Below the pieces are notes generated by a model that made no database searches, was not told where the DNA came from, and worked only from the letters and a program-made list of their open reading frames with translations. Source: Ulva prolifera (taxonomy: Eukaryota; Chlorophyta; Ulvophyceae; Ulvales; Ulvaceae). Taken from it: a DNA stretch of 64,000 bases. The first letter of the stretch is position 1, and each line of letters opens with the position of its first letter. Location of the stretch: assembly GCA_023078555.1 (NCBI GenBank), contig CM041204.1:3750430-3814429 (forward strand). Direction: 5' to 3'. The position numbers were made by a program, and so were the translations under genes. Positions 54,757 through 64,000 of the stretch are shown here, one piece after another.

Positions 54757-55017
54757 TGTCGAGACTGCAACATGGGGAGATGCGAGAAGAACAGAGTTCA
54801 AGCAGCATCACGCCAACATCAACTTTGGAAGACCTCGGACCACAACGACGTACAGTTGTTAAGGTACTGAGTCTCGAGACGTTGTTCACTGCCACTGACT
54901 GAAATATGTGAGGCTTTGCACAACAGGTCATGCGAGGTGCATCTACAGGTTCCATCATCAGAGCGTCGACAGTCATCCAGGTCTGCCACCACACTTGCAC
55001 ATCAAGAAGCGATACAG
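54757..55017 (+). repeat. Third partial copy of the nuclease-kinase gene (exon 1-2 border)
   Basis: About 260 bp nearly identical to 43515-43776 of copy A and to the reverse complement of about 51906-51645 of copy B. It spans the end of exon 1, the whole first intron and the start of exon 2, so it was copied as DNA, not as spliced RNA. It is fused directly to the R3H pseudogene piece on its left and to an AT-rich segment on its right. Confidence 0.9.
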
Positions 55018-55330
55018 TTATTTTAGCGATACATTTATTTCACGCGACATGTTATAGCTTGATAAGCGATCGCGAATTTCATTCAGCGTTCCGAGATCTC
55101 TTATACCGTGGCTTACCGCTCCACGAATCGGCGTTTTGGCTGCCGTCTGGCCAAATGGCTGGCGATTAAGCAATTGCAATATTCGACTGTGGCGAACCCA
55201 TAGCTTGGTAAGCTAGAGCTTAATTGCCGCCAAGGTCCATCGATCTGTTACTAAGCTATGTTCTCCCAAATGAAATTTTAATCACTGTTACTGTGTCATA
55301 ATAAAAGATCTTGTACACTGTCAGACTTCG
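55018..55330. other. AT-rich segment of different composition
   Basis: About 300 bp clearly richer in A and T than its surroundings, with words such as TTATTTTAGCGATACATTTA and a TAAGCT...AGCTTA palindrome, inserted exactly where the nuclease-kinase copy ends (GCGATACA). An organelle-derived insertion is possible, but no organelle gene is recognised. Confidence 0.5.
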
Positions 55331-55369
55331 GACAGTTTGTAAACACAACAAGACAGCCATCCCGCCACA

Positions 55370-56390
55370 CCCCCTTCCCCCTTTCACGATCATGCACTGC
55401 CTATGCACGAGAGTACTCTGCCATGGAGCGTGCTGCTTTACATCGGCTGCGCAGTCGACTACATTGGACACTGGCACTCACGGAACAAGCAACTTCACAG
55501 TGGCAGTCTCGGCCATATGAAATTGACTAGGCCAAAAGAGCCAGAACTACTTGCATCTTTGCTGTGCTGCTTAAGTTCTGCACTGCGCGGTGATCATTTG
55601 TGTGTCCGTCCCTGCATGTGATGCCCATGCTGTGATATCATGCATTCAGCTACATGTCTGTGTCTCAGAGATCTGTGTCATGGAGATTAGCCTTGTCTGG
55701 CATGGAGCGTGCCGCTGTACATCGCAGTGGTAATTGAGTAACCCTGAGGTTGTGCAATCGCTGCAGCTATTCGTGGATGCAGTGGGTTGCTGTAACTGTT
55801 GAGAGATTGCGTTTATTGCACCGCAAATGGAGCCATGGTTTGGTGTGGAGTTTGGTCACAAGGGTGAGACCTTACCAACCTGTACAGCTAGAAGCTATCA
55901 TGAATGACCAGCTGTTCATTCATGTGCTGTGGCACTCCTTGCTTGGCCAAGGTCTACCACACCGTTTGAACATGTGCTTGGTGACGAAGCTCTTTTAACT
56001 TTTGCACGCACGTCAGGTCCCACCGTACCGCCAGCAAACCACCTGATGCACCAACAAGTGTCTCGCACACTCGTCAGGTGTTGTGAAGGATCTCTGATCA
56101 GAGGTGGCGCTGGCTGTCAGTCACTGTGAGGGCACGCCGAACCTCGATGTATCGGGACGGCATGAGTCGGCCTTGCCGCTCCGGGAAGCTCCGTGAGAAG
56201 CATAAGCAAAGCACGTACGCAACCATTAGGTTGCGCAGTGGTGAATTTTATGTAGCAGGGCCCCTCTCAGCAAACGCATTGTGCGGGTGCCATGCAAGCC
56301 AGCTGGGCATACCATACATATGGCGTTCTGAATGCGGTGGACGGGGGGGCATCCAGTAGCCCGTAACAGGACAATCATAGGTTAACTTTA
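55370..56390. repeat. Direct duplication block, copy 2
   Basis: Partner of 47530-48660, same orientation, more decayed (frame breaks at the place equivalent to the 48256-48663 open frame). From 56390 to 57040 I see no further gene. Confidence 0.85.
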
Positions 56391-57040
56391 AGCTAATTCT
56401 GTTTGTAAGTGATGTTGGGCAGCGGCGGCAGCACCTATTGAGTGCAGTTTGCTTGTCTACCGGACGATTTGTGCGGTGTCACGGCAGCGCGCATGCAGAG
56501 AGCAGCAAATTGACCTGACCGCAAGAAGATGCAAGCTGGACAAAGCTTTGGCTGGCCTGTTGTCAGCGCTGGTGGGCTCGGCGTAAGCAATATGTCAGAT
56601 TGCGTCGTTGTGTCGTCTTCGCGGCACTGTATCGAAGAAATCAGCTCGTGCGCTTTCATCTCTTCGCAAGCTAATGATCGTGGTGCAGTTTTGCACCATT
56701 AGCTGTGTGAGATTACTTCGTTTGGTGCAACATGATCAGCCACTGTGCTCCAACGTGCTGTAGTTGCAAGCTGCTGTGGTTGCATTGTGCAGTACACCTG
56801 GCTTCAGAGCAACGACACAAACGTACATTAGCAACTGTGGTATAGTATGAACTGCTTCTGCACATATCATGCATACATACATTTACCGCTCGCATGTCCA
56901 TCGAACTTTGAGCGGGATCAAGTGCCTGTAGTTGCAGGAGTTCAGAGGACGTCACAGCCCGAGCAACCGGAAACTATTCCGACCATGACAGCAACATACT
57001 GCCTCCTCAGAGAGCAGCACGATGGACAGGACATCCACCT

Positions 57041-59082
57041 GTGCAACACCACGCACCTGCCTCAGATGCTGGTGCAGGCTTCCACCAGCACCCGAGGCAG
57101 TGCAACAATGCAGTCCACTCCCGGTCACAGCTCCCTGCGGCAGCCACAGTACCACCGTGCACCAGCGAGCACAGGAGCGTAAGTCGTGAGGCTGGCGTGG
57201 TGCAACCAACTTTCCTCCCGGTGTCGATCGCGGAGGCACTGCGCCTGTTTGTGCACTTTGAAGCAGCTCTGGACGACGCCTCAGAGATGTGGATGTCGGG
57301 GCGATGGCTCAGCATATGCCCTCCTCACGTCCAGGCCATCTGCCGGCCGACCCTCGGCGGCGGTGTGGCCGTCCGGTGCGGCGAAACGGACGAAGATGCT
57401 GCATGGGCGATACGTGCGGCCACTGTCTGTGGCGTGAGCACGTTCCTCCTCGGCAGCGTCCTGGGGACGAATCAGATCGAACTCGTGCGGTGTGGCGGAG
57501 GTGGCGCGGCGGCGCTCCGGGCACATGCAGCCCGTGAAGCTGATGGCAGCCTACGGTACTCCGCGGCTGCGGCCCTCGGGGCCCTCGTCGACGCCGCAAC
57601 GTGCCGGGCCCCCAGCGGCGGCCCCTTGGCCACAGGCCCCGCATGCACCGCAGACACGCCCAGAGGGTGCGGGATAGCCGGCGGCGCCGCGGCCGGCGTG
57701 CCGCCGGCGCGAACTGGCTCGCGCTATGTAACTCTGGATGTGAGGGCCTCGGCCGGTCGCGATGACGCGCCGCACGCGGCGGGCGCGGCGGCGCACGGCC
57801 GCGGAAGATTGTACCACGCTGCAGGCCCAGCAGCCCCTGAGCGCGATGACACGCTGTTTGCCGCGGTTGCGGCTGCCCGCGAGCGCCAGGATGCGCAGCC
57901 TGCTGCCGCCCCGGCGGCACCGCCGCCGTCCACATTGACCACGAAGCAGGCGAAGCGGCAGAGGAAGAAAGCGAGAAAGACGATGGAGGCACGGACAGCT
58001 GCCAAGACGGCCGTCAAGCCGCAGCGCATGAAGGCGGCGGCTGCCGACCCACAGCTTGCCAAGCGCAAACGCAAGGCCGCCGCGGAGCTGCTGCGACAGG
58101 GGGATGTCGGCGGCCCTGCACGTGCAAGTTCCACAAGCAGCGCATGGGGCGGTGCTGCCTCTGTCGCGGATTGCTGGGTGGTCAGCGACGGGGGGGCTCT
58201 GCCAGACGACATCGCCGGTGCGGGTATAGTCAACCCTCCGGCGCGCAGAATACACGGCCCGGGCTTGTTCCGAGAGGCACATCAGGCGGCGCCACGTCAT
58301 TGCGCGGTCAAGGCGACGGTCTGGCTCAGCGCGGGGGTTCTTCCCGGGGACGGGGGCGGCGGGGCCGCCGCGCCGTGGCACCCTGTGGTGGCCCGCCGCG
58401 ACCGCCCGCCCTGCTGGCCCCCTCCGGCGGACATTGCAGAGGACGGAGAGCTCACGCATGCGTTGAGTGCTGGTGGGCCGGCGGTGGCGGTGCACCGCAT
58501 GAGTGAGTCGATGCGGGGCCATCACCGAGTGGAGGTCCGTGCCCTGTCCATGCATGCATGCATGTGATCGCGGCGAGCCGCTGTGGTTGGCAGCCTGCAG
58601 AAGCTGCAGAGCTGGCTGTGCTCTCCGCGCGGGGAGTGTGCCGCCCGCATGCGGTCGCTGCCTTGAGCACCAGCCGTGCCGTGCATACATGCGAGCGCCG
58701 TCACACGATGCAGAGCGGGCTGGCTGCAGTAACTGCCTCCTGCGCATGCGTGGTCGCATGATCCCATGACGCAGAAAGTTTCTGTATGCAGGAGCTGCAG
58801 GCGAGCAGAGCGCATGCGCCGCGGTGCGTGAATCCACCGCCTCGTGCATGCAGCGAGGGCTGGGGCGAGTCGGAAGCGGTTCCGGCGCCGGCGCGGCACG
58901 GCAGGGCGGCGGGGCAGGTGTTCGGGGGCTTCGAGCGGCACACCCGCGGCATCGGGGGCAAGCTGCTGAAGCAGATGGGGTACCGATGCGGCGGCGGCCT
59001 CGGGCGGCACGGGCAGGGCATCGTGGAGCCGCTGCAGCCCGCGATGCTGAAGCGCCGCGCCGGCCTCGGCGCAACCCGGTAG
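57041..59082 (+). CDS. R3H-like and G-patch domain protein, gene 2
   Basis: A long open exon from 57041 or upstream to about 58489, then a last exon 58792-59082 (acceptor TATGCAG|GAG). The donor is not settled; GCG|GTGCACC at 58490 keeps phase 0. Domain order parallels gene 1: VSIAEALRLFVHFE and DEDAAWAIRAATVCGVSTFL correspond to the R3H-like part; then a Gly/Ala-rich linker, a strongly basic helix (TKQAKRQRKKARK ... LAKRKRKAAAELL), and a C-terminal G-patch (IGGKLLKQMGYRCGGGLG, ending RRAGLGATR). The two genes' G-patches are close but the rest is highly diverged, so this is an old paralogue. The N-terminal exon with the acidic and 'IGG' motifs was not found, and the true start codon is unknown. 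Probable role: helicase cofactor in RNA processing (family knowledge). Confidence 0.72.
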
Positions 59083-60275
59083 CCCCTGATTTCCTCGTAT
59101 CTGGAGACACAACCTGCATGCGGCCATGCGTGGCGTGGCTCTGCAGAGCTCACTGTCATACCTGAAGGTATATATATCTCGTGATGGAGACTGGCGATGC
59201 TGGGTCGATTCGTGGCGTTACGTGGGTCTGAGTGGTTGTGGGAGTGGGGCAGGGCATCGGCTGGGTAGGAGGTGCTGTACATGAATTGTCCTACTGAAGG
59301 GCTGAGTGTTGGGCTGGAGAGGGTCAGCGGTCGTCGTAGGTGCTGCCTGAAGCCGGCTGCAGCGGGTCTGCAGCGGTCATGTAGCGGCACGGTCTCGTCA
59401 GGCTTGCCACCACGCGGCCAGGTAGTCAAAGAGGCGCACAAAGGAAGCAGGCGCGAGTGCGGATGTGTGCGCTGGGAGAGGCTCTGCCGCATCGCGGCTG
59501 AGCTGGCGAGCGATGCGGCTGAGCTGGTCCTTGCATGGCCCTCCGTACAGAACTGGCTCAGAACACGGACAAGAGGTCGTGTGGGTCATCTGGATGCTGC
59601 CAGACTTGTCATTCAGTAGTTGCTGATGCATTGTGATGCAGTTGTGAGATTTCGTGGTGCAGTCAGGACAGGACGGCCGCTGCCCCACCACACGCAGGCC
59701 TGCATGCCGTGGCCACCAAGCTTGGTGATGAAATGGCGAATTTGCAGGACACGTGGAACGATGTCGTTCAGATTCTGATCATGCATGGCTGGGAGTATGT
59801 GTGTGCTTACAAACGACAGAGGCCGGGCATGCTGGCATGCTACCGGTTGTCAGAATTAACACTCACAATTCACTCGTCCATGGTACTAGGCCTGGTGTAT
59901 GTACTTATGCATAATCACAGTCGAAACAGAGCATTCATCTAGCCATGTCCATTGGTATTTCCACAAGTTGAAGTGTCGGTGGACACAACAGCATGCACAG
60001 TTCCACCTCTTAGTGCACTGAAAGAAACTGACATTCAACTGGCTTCAATGTCCATGTCGACATGGGTGGGGCAATCAGGTAGTAACATGCTCCTCTCCTA
60101 CAGACAGGAGCCACAGATCCCCAGATCGCATCAACATGGCCGCGGTCGATCTCTTGCAACACCGAATACCCACCTTGCTACTAACTCATATTTTGGACTT
60201 CACTGCAATCACGGCAGTGACATATAGCCTTGGAAGCAGTGCACTGCAGCATGCATCACCTCAGATCACCCCAAG
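59083..60275. other. Spacer between convergent G-patch gene 2 and uricase
   Basis: Holds the two 3' ends. A minus-strand open frame at 59398-59691 ends in ASFVRLFDYLAAWW but has no partner exon or family I recognise. Nothing else supported. Confidence 0.4.
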
Positions 60276-61540
60276 TCAGAGCTTCGCATGCGGCGCTGCA
60301 TCTTTCCGAGTCACGGTCGCTTCAATCGTGCCGTGAGGCTCACTCGTGGCGACGTACAGATCGTCCGCAAAGGGCCCGGAGTTGACAGCCTCGCATGGCA
60401 GGAAGTGGATGTTGGGCATGTTGAGGTAGATGCTGTCTACCGCTGCCACCGCCCGCACGGCCGCCTCACCCATTCGGAACAACGTGAACTGCACTGACGG
60501 GCTGTACACCCCCTTCTGGGGAGGTCCGAAGAAGGCATCTGCAAGCGCCTCCTTCACGGCTGCGAACGGTGCATGGTAGTCTGGCAGAGGATGGACGTAG
60601 GACCATGTAGCTGTCACACTTGATGCCACTATCCTCTCGTTGGTGTCTTTCAGACGCGTGTATTCGTCCTTTAGAAAGCCTGCAGGTGCGTGAGACGCGT
60701 TTTTCTGTGCTAGTGTTATGGTTGAAGTATGGTGGAGTTGGCGGTGGTACAAGGATAAATGCGGCGAGGCGGGCAGCACCGCGGAGTTGGCGGTGTCTGT
60801 GTTGCAAATGCATGGTGGTCAGTAGGACTCAGAGAAGCAACGTGAAGAGTCAGCGGTGCGCCAGACAATGGATGCTCAGCTTGTATAAAAGTACTTATGG
60901 CTGTGATGCTGTGGCGTACGCTTCATAGCGATTGCAGGTCTTCAGTGTGTAAGCTTGCTACAGTTCTTGTTGCTCTGCTCAGACCGCATGGCATTGAAGA
61001 TGGAGCCATTCACATTTGTAAGAGGGGTAAACGTGATGCATCTCATCGACCCAGCGCACCTGCGTAGCCTGACTGAGTTGTCTTCAACACTCGCCATCCG
61101 CTGATGCCGGCATGGACTGCCAGTGATCCCGAAGACGAGTACACTGCGTGGGCTGTCCGCGTACCGGCACCTGAGGCTTGATAGGCATGCTTGTGCGGAG
61201 TGCCGTCTTTCGTATGCCGTTCCCAGTTCATCTGCTCTACCCAGATCTTGGCCTTGCTGACTAGCGGGTAGGTGCCGACGAAGTGCTTTGCCAGCGAGAT
61301 AGCAAAGTCTTCAGGAGAGCTGTGCGGAGGAAGCCTTTTGGCAATGTAGTATACGGTGTTCTTTTGAGTATCGGTGGCGGTCATGCCTTCGTTGCTGTCT
61401 GTCAGGAAGGCATGGGCCATGTCGGACTCGAGCACGGTGTTCACGCTCCATTCTACAAACGTATGCGTGTTGCCATCTCTCCATACACGCGCTACTCTGA
61501 CTTTGGCTTTCCCATGTTGATGCGACGCGAGCTGTGCCAT
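60276..61540 (-). CDS. UOX: Urate oxidase (uricase), peroxisomal
   Basis: Two exons: 61540-61060 and 60679-60276, joined in phase 1 (donor GCAG|GTGCGC, acceptor CTGCAG|GCTTTC) across a 380-bp intron; 294 residues, the usual uricase length. The enzyme oxidises urate to 5-hydroxyisourate in purine breakdown. Catalytic features: HGKAKVRV near the N-terminus (active-site Lys region), the signature ATDTQKNTVYY (Thr-Asp), LAKHFVGTYP, VLKTTQSGYAG|FLKDEYTRL across the intron, SVTATWSY, SVQFTLF (Gln), and MPNIHFLP (His). The protein ends HAKL; the last three residues AKL are a PTS1-type peroxisomal signal. It is convergent with G-patch gene 2. The intron contains a copy of the recurring GGCGGGCAGCACCGC motif. 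Confidence 0.96.
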
Positions 61541-63188
61541 GATCCGTGATGTCGGATGCGAGTGGCGGTGAATGGAACACGCGCAGACTCGAGTTCCTAA
61601 CTACAGAAATCTGAAGCAGTTGTGCATGTCACGCAACTGCAGTGCTTACAGAGCCTGTGGTCAATAAGTCTAGCCATCATCGGCGACAAGCGTCAAACCA
61701 TTCGCCTGTGCGGAGCGTTCAGCGACGAGCACACCTGCCTGACACGTGTGCACTGTCGCAACATATCACACGCTGTTCCCGCGGTGCAAACACTTGCAGG
61801 GCTGACTGAATCTTGACACGCCTGGGCCGTATAACGCTCAACAAGCCATCCTCAAACGTCGCTTGAGCTTACCTCGTTGTCTCTCAGGCATGTCTTCCAA
61901 ACAGGTTCACGAGCAACACAGATTCAAAGCAGCTCAGCCGAGTGCACAGTGTGCCGAGGCATGGTGGCGTCCTTGGGTGTCACGAGCCCTGGGATCTATG
62001 ATCTGTTCTCCGACTGGCCTTTACCGTGCGTGCATGGCAAAGGTGATCCAGTACCTAGAACAAGGCCAGGACATTTCACACCGAACTTACTGTGCTATAC
62101 CAGTACTATTGAGACAGAACATGACCGGAAGGCTGCCCTAGCTCAGCCGTTGGGCAGTCGAACGGTCTCCACTGCGGTCTTCCTCAGAAGCCGCGGAAGG
62201 TCCGACGCCGGGTACACGTTTGTGCTCCTGACTTTTCGCTTGTAAGTGTGGTATGGGTGTCAATGAAATGCCGTCTCAGCCGCCGACGCATGCAAAACAC
62301 TATGGGGCTGCGGCCACACACTGGTACTGTCCTCATGGGTTGCTCTGCTGGGCAATCGCCCTGAATGACCTTACTCGCACCTGGTCGACTTTTGCATGCT
62401 CTTGCTGAGGACCTGAAGTGTAACTAATCCATGCCCGCAAGAACTTTTCTGCACGGTGCTCGAGCATCGTATAGGATGTCAGCTGGCCATGATCAAGGTG
62501 ACAGATGCACATGTTCGGTGGCAGTCCGCTGACCCTGTGGCTTCTACTGCTTTTCTTGGACACGAGGCGCCTGGCTATGCTGCTGTCTCAACCAGCTGAT
62601 GATCTGTTCAGATAGCAGTGTTGCCGGTTTGCCACACTCCCTTCTTACAGCGAACACCTTGCGCATCATATCATATGATTCATGTGGCATCTACAAACGC
62701 AGAGTACCATCGTGTCTGACCCCCAGACTTTGATTCCTGTGTTCAGTTCCATTCACATCCTCATTTGCCAACGCAACGTGGCATGCCAAATGAAGTCAGG
62801 GACCTGTTTCTATTGCACGAGGCTGATGCATTCGGTGTGTCTTATGGCCCGTAGGAAGAACAATCAATTGTCCACACCCCCCGCAGCGGTGCTCGAGGCC
62901 TCACAAAGCTCCAAACCTCAACATCTTGGCAAATCTCCACACTGGCAGCTCCATAACTTGATCAGATCCAGATTGTTGCCTTTCCAACCCGGCAGCAGAG
63001 CTACCTCGTATTTAGTAGAGAGCGTGACTACAATCCTGGCCACCCAGAGCATGGTTTTGTACCATCAGCCCATGGCCTGGTGTCTCTGAGCTTCCATCTG
63101 GTTCTGTGATTGCAGCAGGGAGTTGTAGATCTGGCTTGGTGGGCTGCAGCTTCTTGCAGATAGACAGAGCAGTGGAGTGTATTGACTC
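61541..63188. other. Region with no firmly supported gene
   Basis: A minus-strand frame at 62563-62390 (TSYTMLEHRAEKFLRAWISY..., ending before a GTGCGAG donor) could be a further exon of the gene to the right. Otherwise nothing recognised. Confidence 0.35.
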
Positions 63189-63933
63189 TCATGCATCATT
63201 GCAGCATGAAGCGTCGATGTCCCACGTTGGAATGTCTCGGTCGTACGACTCAGGTTTGCACTCAGTGCTGATTTTCTCGAAGATCCCATCCAGGAAATCG
63301 CTCAGGAGACACGTTCCAGTGGGGCAGGCTGTTGAAGACGCTAGCAATTGCCCGTCATATGTCAGTCTGATAGTGAATCGCTGTCCAGGTGAGCCTGGAG
63401 CAGTAGCTGGCTCAGGCCGATGTGATCGCTTCTTCTTCTGCCCTTGTGATCCACGACTTGCACTAGGTCCCCCTCCTGACTCCAGTTCAACCTCCTCATC
63501 ATCTCCCAGATTGTCCTCCCAGAGCTCTATGGCAAGGTGTGAGTTGAATGATGGCAGGGGCAGGTCGTCAAGCGGTGCAAGCAGAGACAGCGGACCCAGC
63601 AGGCTCTCCAGGTCGCCGCTGTACAGTGACATGAGTGCGTGTGTGTCTGCACACAATGCCGAAATCAGTCAACACTGCTGGCTCCAACAGCTCATCTTGT
63701 GTCCACTGCAAGCGTGTGCTATGTGCTGTGTCACTTGTGGTACCCCGGGGTTTAAGGCTCTGCTGGTGAGCACCACTGTGGCTCATGGCAGGACACGCAC
63801 CAGGGCATGCATCTGTTGTGCCGGCTGAGTGCCGGCAGTAACGAGCAGTCGCCTCTGCACTCTCGAGTAAGCCGAAGATCTCATGCAGCATGATGCCGGA
63901 GTGATGCTGCCCTTTGTTGTTTGAAAATCGAGC
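63189..63933 (-). CDS. Unrecognised multi-exon gene, partial
   Basis: Two adjacent exons fit together: 63933-63801 (after GTGCAG; begins ARFSNNKGQHHSGIML) and 63646 to about 63189 (donor CCTG|GTGCGT, acceptor GTGCAG|ACACAC, phase 1). The product has a Leu-rich helix with an acidic stretch (LGDDEEVELESGG), a basic patch (GQKKKRSHRP) and a compact C-terminal part (RFTIRLTYDGQLL). No family recognised. Further exons must lie beyond 63960, outside or at the window edge, and possibly at 62.4-62.6 kb. Confidence 0.45.
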
Positions 63934-64000
63934 CTGCACGCACACTTTTCGTCTCCACATGCACTCTGCTGGTCTGATTCCAGGAGTTGTGCCGTGACCG

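Noticed and set aside
57551-59127. Minus-strand frames of more than 500 residues
   Set aside because: Antisense to G-patch gene 2, whose C-terminal G-patch fixes the coding strand.
60000-60300. Extra 3' exon of uricase
   Set aside because: The frame already ends with a stop after AKL at 60276, at the expected family length.

Overview
The window is nuclear DNA from a eukaryote, most likely a green alga. Several genes are cut by short spliceosomal introns (56 bp to about 1 kb) whose donors are very often GTGCGC and whose acceptors are usually TGCAG. The encoded housekeeping proteins (COG7, PNO1, NDUFA5, uricase with a peroxisomal tail, an R3H/G-patch protein) look plant-like, and two cytochrome P450s begin with Arg/Ser-rich, plastid-transit-like leaders. 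I cannot name the species. Exon joins given here were worked out by hand from reading frame, splice consensus and comparison between copies.

Layout. 0.5-6.9 kb: two homologous genes, tail to tail, each with a SKP1/BTB-like first exon followed by leucine-rich repeats. 6.9-10.1 kb: no gene seen; an inverted pair of short mobile elements and a hAT-type MITE. 10.1-28.4 kb: a direct segmental duplication (two units of about 8-9 kb), each carrying one complete 8-exon cytochrome P450 gene on the minus strand, with MITEs, long poly-G/C tracts and a 1.5 kb long-TIR element added to the first unit, and a hammerhead ribozyme motif (minus strand, about 27.94-28.02 kb) in the second. 28.7-42.2 kb: a compact housekeeping block with two divergent pairs, COG7(-)/NDUFA5(+) and PNO1(-)/R3H-G-patch gene(+).

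42.2-57 kb is a rearranged accessory region. Two copies of a gene that couples a PD-(D/E)XK nuclease-like region to a protein-kinase-like region lie head-out in a large imperfect inverted repeat (plus-strand copy about 43.0-46.0 kb, broken; minus-strand copy about 52.4-49.5 kb, better preserved). Pieces of the neighbouring G-patch gene and of the LRR family were duplicated and scrambled along with them, and a further 1.1 kb block is repeated directly (47.5-48.7 and 55.4-56.4 kb). The architecture recalls the Crinkler/RHS-type ('CR') eukaryotic nuclease-kinase proteins and is the best candidate here for an unusual system.

57.0-61.5 kb: a second R3H-like/G-patch gene (+) and, convergent to it, a complete two-exon urate oxidase (-) ending in AKL. 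61.6-64 kb: part of an unrecognised multi-exon gene (-) that runs off the right edge.

How the genes relate: COG7 (Golgi tethering), NDUFA5 (complex I), PNO1 (small-subunit ribosome assembly), the G-patch protein (probable helicase cofactor) and uricase (purine catabolism) are ordinary single-copy functions. P450, LRR and nuclease-kinase genes are the expanding, duplicated families, and nearly all rearrangement is confined to them.
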